Below are positions 8,771-16,705 of a stretch of DNA of 43,434 nucleotides, in pieces. A program made the position numbers and the translations under genes. Source of the DNA: Bacillota bacterium (lineage in GTDB: Bacteria; Bacillota; Clostridia; Acetivibrionales; DSM-1351). Position 1 is the first letter of the stretch. Each line of letters begins with the position of its first letter. Where the stretch lies: the NCBI GenBank assembly GCA_023416275.1, contig JAEZIB010000198.1, positions 1-43,434 of the forward strand, in the 5' to 3' direction. Under the pieces are notes generated by a model. It was given only the letters and a program-made list of their open reading frames with translations, did no database searches and was not told the DNA's origin.

Positions 8771-8904
8771 TTTTATCTCCATTTCTCATTCGTAATAATT
8801 GAATTGTAATTAAATAAATTCTATTATTCCAAGTTTATGTGTGTAATATTGTTATACAGCAAAAATATAAGCGCTCTCCATATTATGAAAGTCGCTTAAT
8901 ATAA

Positions 8905-8979
8905 TGGTCGGAGTGATGCGATTTGAACGCACAACCTCTTGCTCCCGAAGCAAGCACCCTACCGTTGGGCTACACCCCG
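8905..8979 (-). tRNA. tRNA-Pro (anticodon CGG)
   Basis: On the minus strand a 75-base cloverleaf runs from CGGGGTG to an encoded CCA. The acceptor stem CGGGGTG/CACTCCG pairs with one G-U. The anticodon stem CTTGC/GCAAG encloses TTCGGGA, giving CGG, which reads the proline codon CCG. The T arm is GTGCG-TTCAAAT-CGCAT. C1-G72 with discriminator A73 is typical of tRNA-Pro. It stands alone, and the flanking 8771-9194 holds no other gene that I can see. Confidence 0.93.
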
Positions 8980-9194
8980 AAATATTTGAATTAATGCTTC
9001 TATTATTTCGCATATATATCGAAGATAATAACCATCATTTCTCTAACTCTTATATTTTATATCTAAGCTTTATAATTTGCAATACAAAGTATAGGGTTCT
9101 GTATATAATGAAACTTTAATAAGTTCATTAATATTATTTTTAGCTACATTCATATCATACATAAATATTTCTTTAATATTTTTGCCTAATAGAA

Positions 9195-10004
9195 TTATAT
9201 TTTTATATTCTTAAAGTCATCTATTCTTTTAGTTATAAATTCTAACACCTGCTTATGCTCGGCTTTTCCATTGCCAGATATTATAATAGGCTCTCCAAAA
9301 GATATGCATATAGGTTCTTTTCTTCTAACTGGACCAATATCCTTAATCAGCTTTCCATTTCCCCAAAAATCAGTCTTAATAGCAATGGGTATCACCGGAA
9401 CACCTGCCTCCTTTGCCAGCTTAATGCCCAAAGAATTAAACTTTTCCGGGTCAAACTCCACACGTCTAGTACCTTCAGGAAACAAAACAACTGACGTACC
9501 TTTGGCAATAATGTCTTTTCCTTGATTGATTACGTTAATTAAATCTTGCCTTGAGTTCTTTCTTGAAACAATTATTGGATCAAGACTTTTCATTATTGGT
9601 CCAAAAGCAGGAATAGAAATAAGAACATCCTTAATAACAAATGTCATTTTTTTTATTGGAACTATAATACAAGGGAAAACAAAAGTCTCTAATGTACTCA
9701 TATGGTTACTTACAAATACAACAGGTCCTTTTGCTTTTTTTATATTTTCCATTCCGTCAATAAATATCTTTCCGCCACAGTTCTCAATATTTTGAAGAAT
9801 TTTATAACTTGAGTCTGCAAATCTATCCATACTATAACTACCTTTGCCCACTAACCGCCTTGCTTGTATAATTACTTTCACATAAGTATATACAAAATAC
9901 CATCTGGTATTCAAAAATAGCTTGTCAAAAATAATTCTTTTATTTCCGCTTGTCTGATACTTATCCCCATTAAAAAATTGCTTACCCAAAATATCACATC
10001 CCAA
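9195..10004 (-). CDS. Lysophospholipid (1-acylglycerol-3-phosphate) acyltransferase, PlsC-like
   Basis: A PlsC-superfamily acyltransferase, expected to act at the inner face of the membrane in phosphatidic acid synthesis. Block I reads SNHMSTLE (His101 to Glu106), so the usual HX4D aspartate is a glutamate. Block III is LFPEGTRR (about 174-181). Block IV follows with GVPVIPIAIKT. The N-terminal 55 residues look amphipathic or membrane-associated. The start is uncertain: the frame begins with a TTG at 10004, only a few bases after a TATAAT-like -10, and another TTG at 9989 is better placed relative to GGGATGTGA. No plsC partner gene is adjacent. The exact acyl acceptor is unknown. Confidence 0.82.
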   Translation of the reverse strand: MGCDILGKQFFNGDKYQTSGNKRIIFDKLFLNTRWYFVYTYVKVIIQARRLVGKGSYSMDRFADSSYKILQNIENCGGKIFIDGMENIKKAKGPVVFVSNHMSTLETFVFPCIIVPIKKMTFVIKDVLISIPAFGPIMKSLDPIIVSRKNSRQDLINVINQGKDIIAKGTSVVLFPEGTRRVEFDPEKFNSLGIKLAKEAGVPVIPIAIKTDFWGNGKLIKDIGPVRRKEPICISFGEPIIISGNGKAEHKQVLEFITKRIDDFKNIKI

Positions 10005-10284
10005 ATTATATGTTATAATCTAATTGAACTACCTCTAAAGTTCTGTTCAAAACCTACTGAGCAATTCTATATAATTGCCACATTTCCAGCTTATAAAGAC
10101 AACTTTCGATAACTATCAGTTATTATATATCACAAAACCTTCCATGTCTACCACCCATCCTTATTCATCTATATGCTTTAAAATACATTTTAATTCTATC
10201 TTATTGCCCTTATGAATACAAATATATCAAGGAGGCATTATAGTTTTCTATTGTATGTTTTCTCTCTTTTAAACTGATGTAGAA

Positions 10285-10596
10285 TGGTTATCAGCTTTAA
10301 AAATTTGTTTTGTAGTAATATGGTTGATTTTGAGTTCACAAAACTAATATAAATTGAAACTAAGTATACTGATGAAGCATATATTGTCCAATAGTTAACC
10401 ATAATTTTATGCCTAGATTAGGCGTCAAAGGTTATCAGCTCGAAAAATAAGTTTGTTCCACATGTTGCATTTTCGAGCCTCAAAAGCCACAAGTGGTTTT
10501 TGTCAGTTTAATAAATAAATCAGTGCAAAATACTGTGAAACACTGGTTACTATATAGTTTAACATATTATGCCTAGAATGGGCGTGGGAGGTTAAT
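10285..10596 (+). promoter_or_regulatory. Repeat-rich leader of the 468-aa membrane protein gene
   Basis: The 590-bp gap 10005-10596 holds no gene but a composite leader. Two related blocks (10391-10436 and 10554-10597) share ATAGTT..AAC.ATA followed by TATGCCTAGA.T.GGCGT. The second block carries the Shine-Dalgarno GTGGGAGG of the gene. A further degenerate block with GGTTATCAGCTTTAAAAATT lies at 10285-10325, matching GGTTATCAGCTCGAAAAAT after the first block. A dispersed palindromic repeat (10451-10509) is inserted between them. The parts look like successive duplications of one leader; no promoter is certain. Confidence 0.5.
10451..10509 (-). repeat. Single inverted copy of the 66-bp palindromic repeat
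   Basis: Read on the minus strand, this segment is AAACTGACAAAAACCACTT, then GTGG, then a GAGG-CTCGAAAATGCA part and an ACAAAC end. It matches the four tandem units at 14110-14372 along its length, in opposite orientation. The core hairpin (CCAC-TT-GTGG between A and T runs) is kept. Confidence 0.7.
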
Positions 10597-12003
10597 ATGA
10601 GTAGATTTAGATTTACTTTTATTATAACAAGCAGAAGAAAATTGTCTCTTTGCATAATTTTAATATTTTTTATTATACTCGTTGCATTTTCTATTTCAAA
10701 GCTGAATTATCCACATGATACTAAGGACTTGGAGGTTGACAATTCCACGACTAAACCCGTAATATCTCCTGAAAACGAAAACAGACAATTGAAAGGTATA
10801 TTATCCAGTATTCTTCCTTCAGATAGCAAATTACTATTTGAAAGCAGCTCGAGAGTAATTTCAGATGTATATACTCCAAGTACTATTCCTACAATTACAC
10901 CTAAAGAGGTCCTTGAAAAAGGAAAATCTTTGTCTTATATATTTACTTACACAAACGAAGAATATCGTCGCCCAATTTATTCTGAGACATGGAAGCAGGC
11001 ATATTATCAAGGTTGGCTCTATCTTCCGCGTAAAATAATATCTGCTAGACATAATCTTTTCATATATATAGGCAATTCAAATGATATTTTTAATTTGGAA
11101 GGTGAATTAGGATTTTATCCATCTGTGTCAATTGATGATCAAAACCACATTAACATAATGATCTATAATTTTGATTTGCATAAAGTAGTTCAGTTAGGAA
11201 ACCAATTAGTCCTTTCTGGAATACCAACAAAAAAAGGTGTTCAGATAATATCAATAAAAATAAATGAAATTGCTATCCAAAACGAAGCCGAACAGCTTTC
11301 AATACAGTTATGCACTCCAACAGGATTAGAACTAGACTACCAAACTGTAAACTTCCCTCAAATCCCAAATGGTACAGATGATTTTGGTGCCGTTGAAGAA
11401 ACATTTTTAAACATAAGTAGTGTTAATAATGTAGCAGATGAAAATACTCATCTTAAGCAAGAACTTAAACACTATATCTCAGATTCATCAAATCCAATTT
11501 ACTTCCAATATAATGGAGGGTATCAGACCTCTAATGTATTAAGTGAAATTATAGACTTGGAAAATGCCATAAATTGCTCTTCCCCCATAAATTATAATAT
11601 TATATACGATAATAAAAAATATATAAGTCCTATCTATCATCCCGAGTGGAAGAAGCATTCTGACAAGGATTGGTGTTATATTCCTAGAAAAATGTATCTA
11701 AACATGAAAAAGCTGTTTGTTCTGTCTTCAGACGAGGATGTTGCCTTTGATTTATGTGCCGAATTAGGATTTTTTGAGGAATACCCTTCCATTAGCAAAG
11801 ATCAGGTCGGGCTGCTGGTAAATAATTTTTCTGTATCAAAAGCACGTATTTTTGAAGATAATATTTTATTATCCGGAAGTCCATCTAGAACAGGCATTCA
11901 AATTGTTTGCTTAGAAAAAGACAAGTTAAAACATAAGGAATATGCTGTAAGATTAGTTACAAAAGACTTATGTGAAATAGATGTAGATGTTATAAAAAAT
12001 TGA
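10597..12003 (+). CDS. Membrane-anchored extracytoplasmic protein with a duplicated module
   Basis: I do not recognise this 468-residue protein. A basic N-terminus and one hydrophobic segment (about 16-34) make it a type II anchor or uncleaved signal, with the rest probably outside the cell. Residues about 113-224 and 333-444 are two copies of one module: RPIYxxxWK, then WxYxPRK, LF, ELGF, PSxSxDQ, NFxxxK, LSGxPxxxGxQI. A low-complexity linker (about 36-110) and a middle spacer separate the parts. The start is clear: ATG at 10597 after GTGGGAGGTTAAT. It faces the ECF gene, with a terminator hairpin between them. Binding of a cell-wall or sugar ligand is a guess from the layout only. Confidence 0.8.
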   Translation: MSRFRFTFIITSRRKLSLCIILIFFIILVAFSISKLNYPHDTKDLEVDNSTTKPVISPENENRQLKGILSSILPSDSKLLFESSSRVISDVYTPSTIPTITPKEVLEKGKSLSYIFTYTNEEYRRPIYSETWKQAYYQGWLYLPRKIISARHNLFIYIGNSNDIFNLEGELGFYPSVSIDDQNHINIMIYNFDLHKVVQLGNQLVLSGIPTKKGVQIISIKINEIAIQNEAEQLSIQLCTPTGLELDYQTVNFPQIPNGTDDFGAVEETFLNISSVNNVADENTHLKQELKHYISDSSNPIYFQYNGGYQTSNVLSEIIDLENAINCSSPINYNIIYDNKKYISPIYHPEWKKHSDKDWCYIPRKMYLNMKKLFVLSSDEDVAFDLCAELGFFEEYPSISKDQVGLLVNNFSVSKARIFEDNILLSGSPSRTGIQIVCLEKDKLKHKEYAVRLVTKDLCEIDVDVIKN

Positions 12004-12047
12004 ATTAGTCAATTATTACAAAAACGCATATGTTATTAAAAACACAA

Positions 12048-12086
12048 AAAAACAATCTGTATACACAAACTATATAGATTGTTTTT
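12048..12086. terminator. Bidirectional terminator between convergent genes
   Basis: AAAAACAATCTGTATA and TATATAGATTGTTTTT form a 16-bp stem with one G-T pair and a 7-base loop. A and T runs at both ends let it serve the plus-strand gene ending at 12003 and the minus-strand ECF gene ending at 12174. Confidence 0.75.
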
Positions 12087-12111
12087 CACTGTATTTTTCA
12101 AAATTGCCAAT

Positions 12112-12175
12112 TCAACTTTCACACATATAAAGTCCATCAGTGCTAATGTTTGAATAGTTTTTTGCCAAAATATTT
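12112..12175. repeat. Dispersed repeat copy (B1, degenerate)
   Basis: ACATATAAAGTCCATCAGTG, then GTTTTTTGCCAAAATATTT. It aligns with the copies near 18.1 and 23.4 kb with more mismatches. It lies just beyond the ECF stop codon. Confidence 0.35.
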
Positions 12176-12716
12176 ACTTTAATTTATATATAATATTTGT
12201 TCTATTGATTACCGTAATAAATACATATGCTAACAAAGCGCTAACAGCTCCTTGTATTAAATTGCCTGGCAACTCTGTAACAATAGTCATAAGTGCTAGA
12301 TTTTTATCAATTAGCCTTAATACAACAAGCTCAAAAATAAAATACCCTGAAGCCATAACCAATACACCAACAGCTAATGCCGTTATTCTTCGGATAACTG
12401 ATTTTGTATCATTGTTACTTTTGTTTGCGATTGCACCAACTATATATCCCTCAAGCCCTTTAACAATAAAAGTAATAGGAGCAAATACGAAAGAGCCCAA
12501 GACCAAATCTGCCAAAGCTGAACCAAACGCACCTGCAACAAAACCTGATTTTCTACCTAGAAGTATTGCTGCAATCATAATAACAGCATCTCCTACATTA
12601 AAATATCCCTGTGCTATAGGACTCGGTATATGCAAAAATGGCAAAAAAGTAATCAAAAATACTAAAGCTGTCATTAATCCATTAACAACTAATTTTTTTG
12701 TAGAAATTTTATTCAT
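12174..12716 (-). CDS. ECF transporter S component (substrate unknown)
   Basis: A 180-residue membrane protein with about six hydrophobic segments. It carries the marks of energy-coupling-factor S components: a basic N-terminus followed by NGLMTALVFLITFLP, then GYFNVGDAVIMIAAILLGRK and SGFVAGAFGSALADLVLG. S components bind a vitamin or precursor and dock on a shared EcfAAT module, which is not in this window. No riboswitch is visible in the 55-bp gap to hom, so the substrate cannot be inferred. The start at 12716 follows AGGGGATTGATTT. The short gap suggests cotranscription with hom. Confidence 0.83.
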   Translation of the reverse strand: MNKISTKKLVVNGLMTALVFLITFLPFLHIPSPIAQGYFNVGDAVIMIAAILLGRKSGFVAGAFGSALADLVLGSFVFAPITFIVKGLEGYIVGAIANKSNNDTKSVIRRITALAVGVLVMASGYFIFELVVLRLIDKNLALMTIVTELPGNLIQGAVSALLAYVFITVINRTNIIYKLK

Positions 12717-12771
12717 AAATCAATCCCCTAGCTTTAAATAGTGAAGAATCTAAAAACAAATTATGTTTTAG

Positions 12772-14019
12772 TTATTCCTCTTCTATTCTAATTGCATTTA
12801 AAACTCTATCAATATAGTTCATTTCTTTTAGTTTTGAGATGTTACTGTTTAATTCTTTTTCCACAGCCACTGGAGTAATAAATGCAAACTGATTCTTTTT
12901 CGAGCTTATTTCAACAAACCTTAACTCTTGACCAAATGCAGAATAAATATTTTTCTTGGCTTCTTCAATATTGCCAGCCTCAACAATCACCAAGAATTTA
13001 GACATACTCTCCTCAATAGCAAGAATATTGTTATCATTATTTCTAACCCATACGTTGTTAGTTCCAAAATCAGGATGCTTGGCAATATCTATTATATCAG
13101 CCACCACAGCACTTGCCGTAGGCATCTTGCCCGCTCCTCTTCCATAAAACATAGCATCTCCAATAGCATTGCCTTTTACAACAATAGCATTAAATACGTC
13201 CTCAACATTTGCTAATGGATGCTCCTTTGAAATGATAGCAGGACTAACTCTAGCAAAAATTTTGCCATTAACCTTTCTGCTTATAGCTATTAGCTTAATA
13301 ACACCGTTAATTGCCTCCGCATATTTCATATCGTCTGTAGTAATCTTTGTAATGCCCTCAGTATATATATTTTCTGAATCAACGTATTCGTTGTATGCTA
13401 TAGAAGATAAAATTGCAAGTTTTCTGCAAGTATCGTGTCCCTCAACATCGGCAGTTGGATTTTGTTCCGCATATCCGTTTTGCTGAGCTTCCTTTAGTGC
13501 TTCTTCAAAGCTTTTTCCATCCTTTTTCATATGAGTAAAAATATAATTTGTAGTTCCGTTTAGTATACCGGTAATTCCATTAATCTCGTTAGCTGCAAGG
13601 CATTGGTTAAGAGGGCGTATTATTGGTATTCCACCGCCTACACTTGCCTCAAATAGATAACTCACTCCATTTTCCTTTGCCAGCTGCAAAAGCTCAGGAC
13701 CTTGTGATGCGACAAGTTCTTTATTTGATGTTACTACACTTTTACCTGACATCAAAGCCCTTCTTGTAAAATCAGCTGCAATTGTTGCCCCACCTATAGT
13801 CTCTACAACTATATCTACACTGGTATCATTAAACACATCATCTGCATTTTTAGTCAAAAGGTCTGCATAAGGACTATTAGGGAAGTCGCGAATATCGAGA
13901 ATCCATTTAACCTTTATTTCTTTTCCTGCACGATGTGCTATACTTTCATTGTTGATTTTAAGAACTTCAGCAACTCCACATCCTACTACCCCAAACCCTA
14001 AAATAGCTACATTAATCAT
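12772..14019 (-). CDS. hom: Homoserine dehydrogenase
   Basis: Reduces aspartate semialdehyde to homoserine in the threonine/methionine branch, using NAD(P)H. The 415-residue protein has an N-terminal Rossmann site (LGFGVVGCGVAEVL), the catalytic domain (SVGGGIPIIRPLNQCL, GILNGTTNYIFTHM, EAQQNGYAEQNPTADVEGHD) and a C-terminal ACT domain (about 340-415), which normally senses threonine. The start ATG at 14019 follows GTGGGAGGTAAAT. Upstream lie the tandem repeats and the ACT/PheB gene; thrC is further upstream. No homoserine kinase (thrB) is seen in the window. Confidence 0.95.
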   Translation of the reverse strand: MINVAILGFGVVGCGVAEVLKINNESIAHRAGKEIKVKWILDIRDFPNSPYADLLTKNADDVFNDTSVDIVVETIGGATIAADFTRRALMSGKSVVTSNKELVASQGPELLQLAKENGVSYLFEASVGGGIPIIRPLNQCLAANEINGITGILNGTTNYIFTHMKKDGKSFEEALKEAQQNGYAEQNPTADVEGHDTCRKLAILSSIAYNEYVDSENIYTEGITKITTDDMKYAEAINGVIKLIAISRKVNGKIFARVSPAIISKEHPLANVEDVFNAIVVKGNAIGDAMFYGRGAGKMPTASAVVADIIDIAKHPDFGTNNVWVRNNDNNILAIEESMSKFLVIVEAGNIEEAKKNIYSAFGQELRFVEISSKKNQFAFITPVAVEKELNSNISKLKEMNYIDRVLNAIRIEEE

Positions 14020-14109
14020 ATTTACCTCCCACGTTCACTAACTCACAAAATATATTGAAATTATTGTATTAACTCTTTACACATCATATAAGCTGCTTAC
14101 TTCATTACG

Positions 14110-14372
14110 CTGGCAAAAACCACTTGTGGTTTTTGAAGCTTGAAAAGGCAAAATGTTAGTACAAACACTCATAAACTGGCAAAAACGCTTGCATTTTTGG
14201 TGTTCGAAAACGCACCATGTTTGCACAAACTTTGATAAACTGGCAAAAAAAACACTTGTGGTTTTTGAAGCTTGAAAATGCAGAATGATAGTACAAACAA
14301 TAATAAACTGGCAAAAACGCTTGCGTTTTTGTAGCTCGAAATTGCACCATGTACATTTAAGCCCTGCTTTTC
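14110..14372. repeat. Four tandem copies of a 66-bp palindromic repeat
   Basis: Units begin at 14110, 14176, 14240 and 14308 (spacing 66, 64 and 68 bp). Each reads CTGGCAAAAAC, a short hairpin, TTTTTG, AGCTYGAAAAYGCA, then a spacer ending in ACAAAC..ATAAA. The hairpin is CCAC-TT-GTGG in units 1 and 3 (one mismatch in 3) and CGC-TT-GCG in units 2 and 4 (one mismatch in 2), so stem bases change in pairs. The block fills the gap between the PheB-like gene and hom. Open frames here are only translations of the repeat. Confidence 0.85.
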
Positions 14373-14378
14373 GAGCTA

Positions 14379-14819
14379 TTATCGTGCCAATATTTCGCAT
14401 TTTCTGACGCCTTCTATCTTTTCAATTTCACTCATCAACTTTTGCATATCATCCTTCATTTCAAAGGTTTCAATAGAAACAGTTACATCAGCCAAACCAT
14501 TAATCGGAATATTCTGATTAATAGTTAAAATATTAGCCTTGGCAGAAGCTATTTTATTAATAATACTTGAAAGTATTCCCGAAAAGTCTTCAACTACAAA
14601 AAACAGTGTTAAAACCTTTCCTCTTGAGGTTTCATAAAAAGGAAATATATAGTCTTTATACTTATAATAAGCACTTCTGCTAATTCCAACTTCTTTAACA
14701 GCATCATTGACAGTTTTTATCTTACCAGTACTTAATATTTTCTTAACTTCTATTACCTTAGAAAATACTTCAGGTAAGATAAACGAATCAACTAGAAAAA
14801 AAACCGATTCCTGTTTCAT
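14379..14819 (-). CDS. ACT domain-containing protein, PheB / UPF0735 family
   Basis: A 146-residue regulatory-type protein. An N-terminal helical region with a helix-turn-helix look (TVNDAVKEVGISRSAYYKYKDYIFPF) is followed by an ACT domain (about 70-146: LTLFFVVEDFSGILSSIINKIASAKANILT). The family is often annotated PheB and lies next to hom and thrB/thrC in Firmicutes; an amino-acid-sensing role in the aspartate family is inferred from that linkage. The start is the ATG at 14819, since AGGAGGGCGT is just upstream; the open frame continues 19 codons more without a site. A strong terminator separates it from thrC upstream, so it needs its own promoter within about 14820-14895. Confidence 0.88.
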   Translation of the reverse strand: MKQESVFFLVDSFILPEVFSKVIEVKKILSTGKIKTVNDAVKEVGISRSAYYKYKDYIFPFYETSRGKVLTLFFVVEDFSGILSSIINKIASAKANILTINQNIPINGLADVTVSIETFEMKDDMQKLMSEIEKIEGVRKCEILAR

Positions 14820-14894
14820 ACGCCCTCCTGTCCGTGTCATACGTACAATTGTATTTCCTTGGTGATATATTAGCACATTTTCAATTTCTTTGCA

Positions 14895-14940
14895 ACCAAA
14901 AAAGATATATTAATCAAATAATCCGATTAATATATCTTTT
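14895..14940 (-). terminator. Intrinsic terminator of thrC
   Basis: AAAAGATATATTAATC and GATTAATATATCTTTT (14900-14915 and 14925-14940) form a perfect 16-bp stem with a 9-base loop. On the minus strand it runs into TTTTTT. It lies 95 bp after the thrC stop. Confidence 0.85.
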
Positions 14941-15034
14941 GCTTTTATTCTGTAAAATAAATATTACTTGCAAAGAAAAAACTGGCAACAACCTTGTCAC
15001 TACATATTTATAAATAGTTAACTATCAAATATTT

Positions 15035-16540
15035 CTATGCTTCCATCTTAAGAGTTTCTTTTACTTTATCTATCATTTTTGAAGGTTCACATGTCTCCTT
15101 GTGAAGAACAGGTTTATCTTTAAGTTCCTTAAGTGGTTCAGGAATTTTAAGCCCCGACTTTTCATTAAGCACTGATAAAAGCTCAAATTCGGACTTACCA
15201 GTAATAGCGTCCTCTCCTGAAATAGCTTTAACAACACTCTCATTAAATTTGTATGGGCTGGCTGTGGAAACAATAACAGCCTTTGTAATATCACTAGTTG
15301 AAATTACATACTTATCATATACGTCAACAGCGACAGCTGTATGAGTATCCAACACATAACCTGTCTCTAAATATACACTCTCAATGGTTTTAAGAGTATC
15401 ACTGTCATTTGAATAATCAGCCCAAAATATATTTTGAATTTTCTTTTTTGTGTCTTGGTCCACTTCATATGAACCTTCACTGTTTAGCTTGCCCATCCAT
15501 TCATTTACCATCTCTGAATTGCCTTCAGTAATTAGATATAAAAGTCTTTCCAGATTACTAGAAATCAAGATATCCATAGATGGTGAAAGGGTCTTCTTGA
15601 ACTCTCTGTTTTTATTGTATATGCCAGTATTAATAAAATCTGTTAAAACATTATTATCATTTGAGGCACATATTAACTTGTTTATTGGCAAGCCCATTTC
15701 CATTGCGTAATATGCAGCGAGAATATTGCCAAAATTACCTGTTGGAACTACAAAGTTTATTTTATCGCCAATCTCAATTTCTTTATTCTTGAGCATATCT
15801 GCATATGCAGAAAAATAATAAACTATCTGTGGAACCAATCTTCCCCAGTTTATAGAGTTGGCAGAAGAAAATTTATATCCATTGTTCTCCATTAGAGTGA
15901 GAACATCTTTATCACTAAATATGCGTTTTACGCCGTTTTGTGCATCATCAAAATTTCCGTTTACAGCAACTGAAAAAGTATTGCTACCTTCTTGAGTTAC
16001 CATTTGCATTCTTTGAATTTCACTAACACCTTGATTTGGAAAAAACACAATAATCTTTGTACCTTCAACATCTTTAAAACCTTCAAGAGCTGCTTTTCCT
16101 GTATCTCCTGAAGTAGCAACAAGTATGACAATTTCTTTGTTTTCACCTGTCTTTTTCAACGCTTTTACAAGAAAATGTGGGAGTATTTGCAGTGCCATAT
16201 CTTTAAAAGCACTTGTAGGTCCATGCCACAGCTCTAGGATATTAACTGATTCATACAATTTGTGTATGGGTGCTATGCTATCTGATTCAAATTTTTTAGC
16301 AGTATACGCCTGGCTGACACAATCCATTAATTCACTTGAAGTATAATCATCTAAATATCCTTCTAATATATTTAAAGCTCTCTCTTGGTAACTTTGTTCA
16401 CTCATTTTTAAAATTTGCTCATTACTAAAGTGAATTATATTTTTGGGTACAAATAGCCCTCCGTCTTCAGCAAGTCCTTTCTTTATGGCTTCTGCTGAAC
16501 TGACACTTGCACAATTTCCTCTGGTACTTCTATATAACAT
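15035..16540 (-). CDS. thrC: Threonine synthase
   Basis: A pyridoxal-phosphate enzyme that turns O-phosphohomoserine into threonine. The protein is 501 residues. The PLP lysine is Lys113 in GPTSAFKDMALQ, with the LVATSGDTGKAALEGF phosphate-binding loop and NSINWGRLVPQIVYYF further on. Length and the N-terminus (MLYRSTRGN, then AIKKGLAEDGGLFVP) fit the longer bacterial/fungal class. The ATG at 16540 follows GTGGGAGGTAAAA, nearly identical to the site before hom; the frame stays open eight codons further upstream. It probably belongs to the same functional cluster as hom, though a terminator splits them into separate transcripts. Confidence 0.95.
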   Translation of the reverse strand: MLYRSTRGNCASVSSAEAIKKGLAEDGGLFVPKNIIHFSNEQILKMSEQSYQERALNILEGYLDDYTSSELMDCVSQAYTAKKFESDSIAPIHKLYESVNILELWHGPTSAFKDMALQILPHFLVKALKKTGENKEIVILVATSGDTGKAALEGFKDVEGTKIIVFFPNQGVSEIQRMQMVTQEGSNTFSVAVNGNFDDAQNGVKRIFSDKDVLTLMENNGYKFSSANSINWGRLVPQIVYYFSAYADMLKNKEIEIGDKINFVVPTGNFGNILAAYYAMEMGLPINKLICASNDNNVLTDFINTGIYNKNREFKKTLSPSMDILISSNLERLLYLITEGNSEMVNEWMGKLNSEGSYEVDQDTKKKIQNIFWADYSNDSDTLKTIESVYLETGYVLDTHTAVAVDVYDKYVISTSDITKAVIVSTASPYKFNESVVKAISGEDAITGKSEFELLSVLNEKSGLKIPEPLKELKDKPVLHKETCEPSKMIDKVKETLKMEA

Positions 16541-16654
16541 TTTTACCTCCCACGAAATAATCACCCTATTAAAATATCAGGATCAATTTACAAAATCTAT
16601 TAATAATAAAAAACAAATATTCTAATCCTATTAGACTAAATAATATAATAAATC

Positions 16655-16686
16655 TAAAAAAAATGCAATCTCAATATAAGCATTTT
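16655..16686 (-). terminator. Terminator of the patatin-like gene
   Basis: On the minus strand AAAATGC and GCATTTT form a 7-bp stem with a 13-base loop, followed by a T run, 20 bp after the stop codon. Confidence 0.55.
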
Positions 16687-16705
16687 AAGGCTAATATACC
16701 TTTAT

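Noticed and set aside
8904..9119. Plus-strand ORF of 71 codons starting MVGVMRFERTTSCS
   Set aside because: It is the antisense translation of tRNA-Pro and its flank, a familiar annotation artefact.
14110..14372. Possible CRISPR array
   Set aside because: The repeated part is nearly the whole unit with no unique spacers, and no cas genes are present.
14077..14400. Two minus-strand ORFs of 107 and 66 codons
   Set aside because: They are translations of the tandem 66-bp repeats; no ribosome-binding site and internally repetitive.
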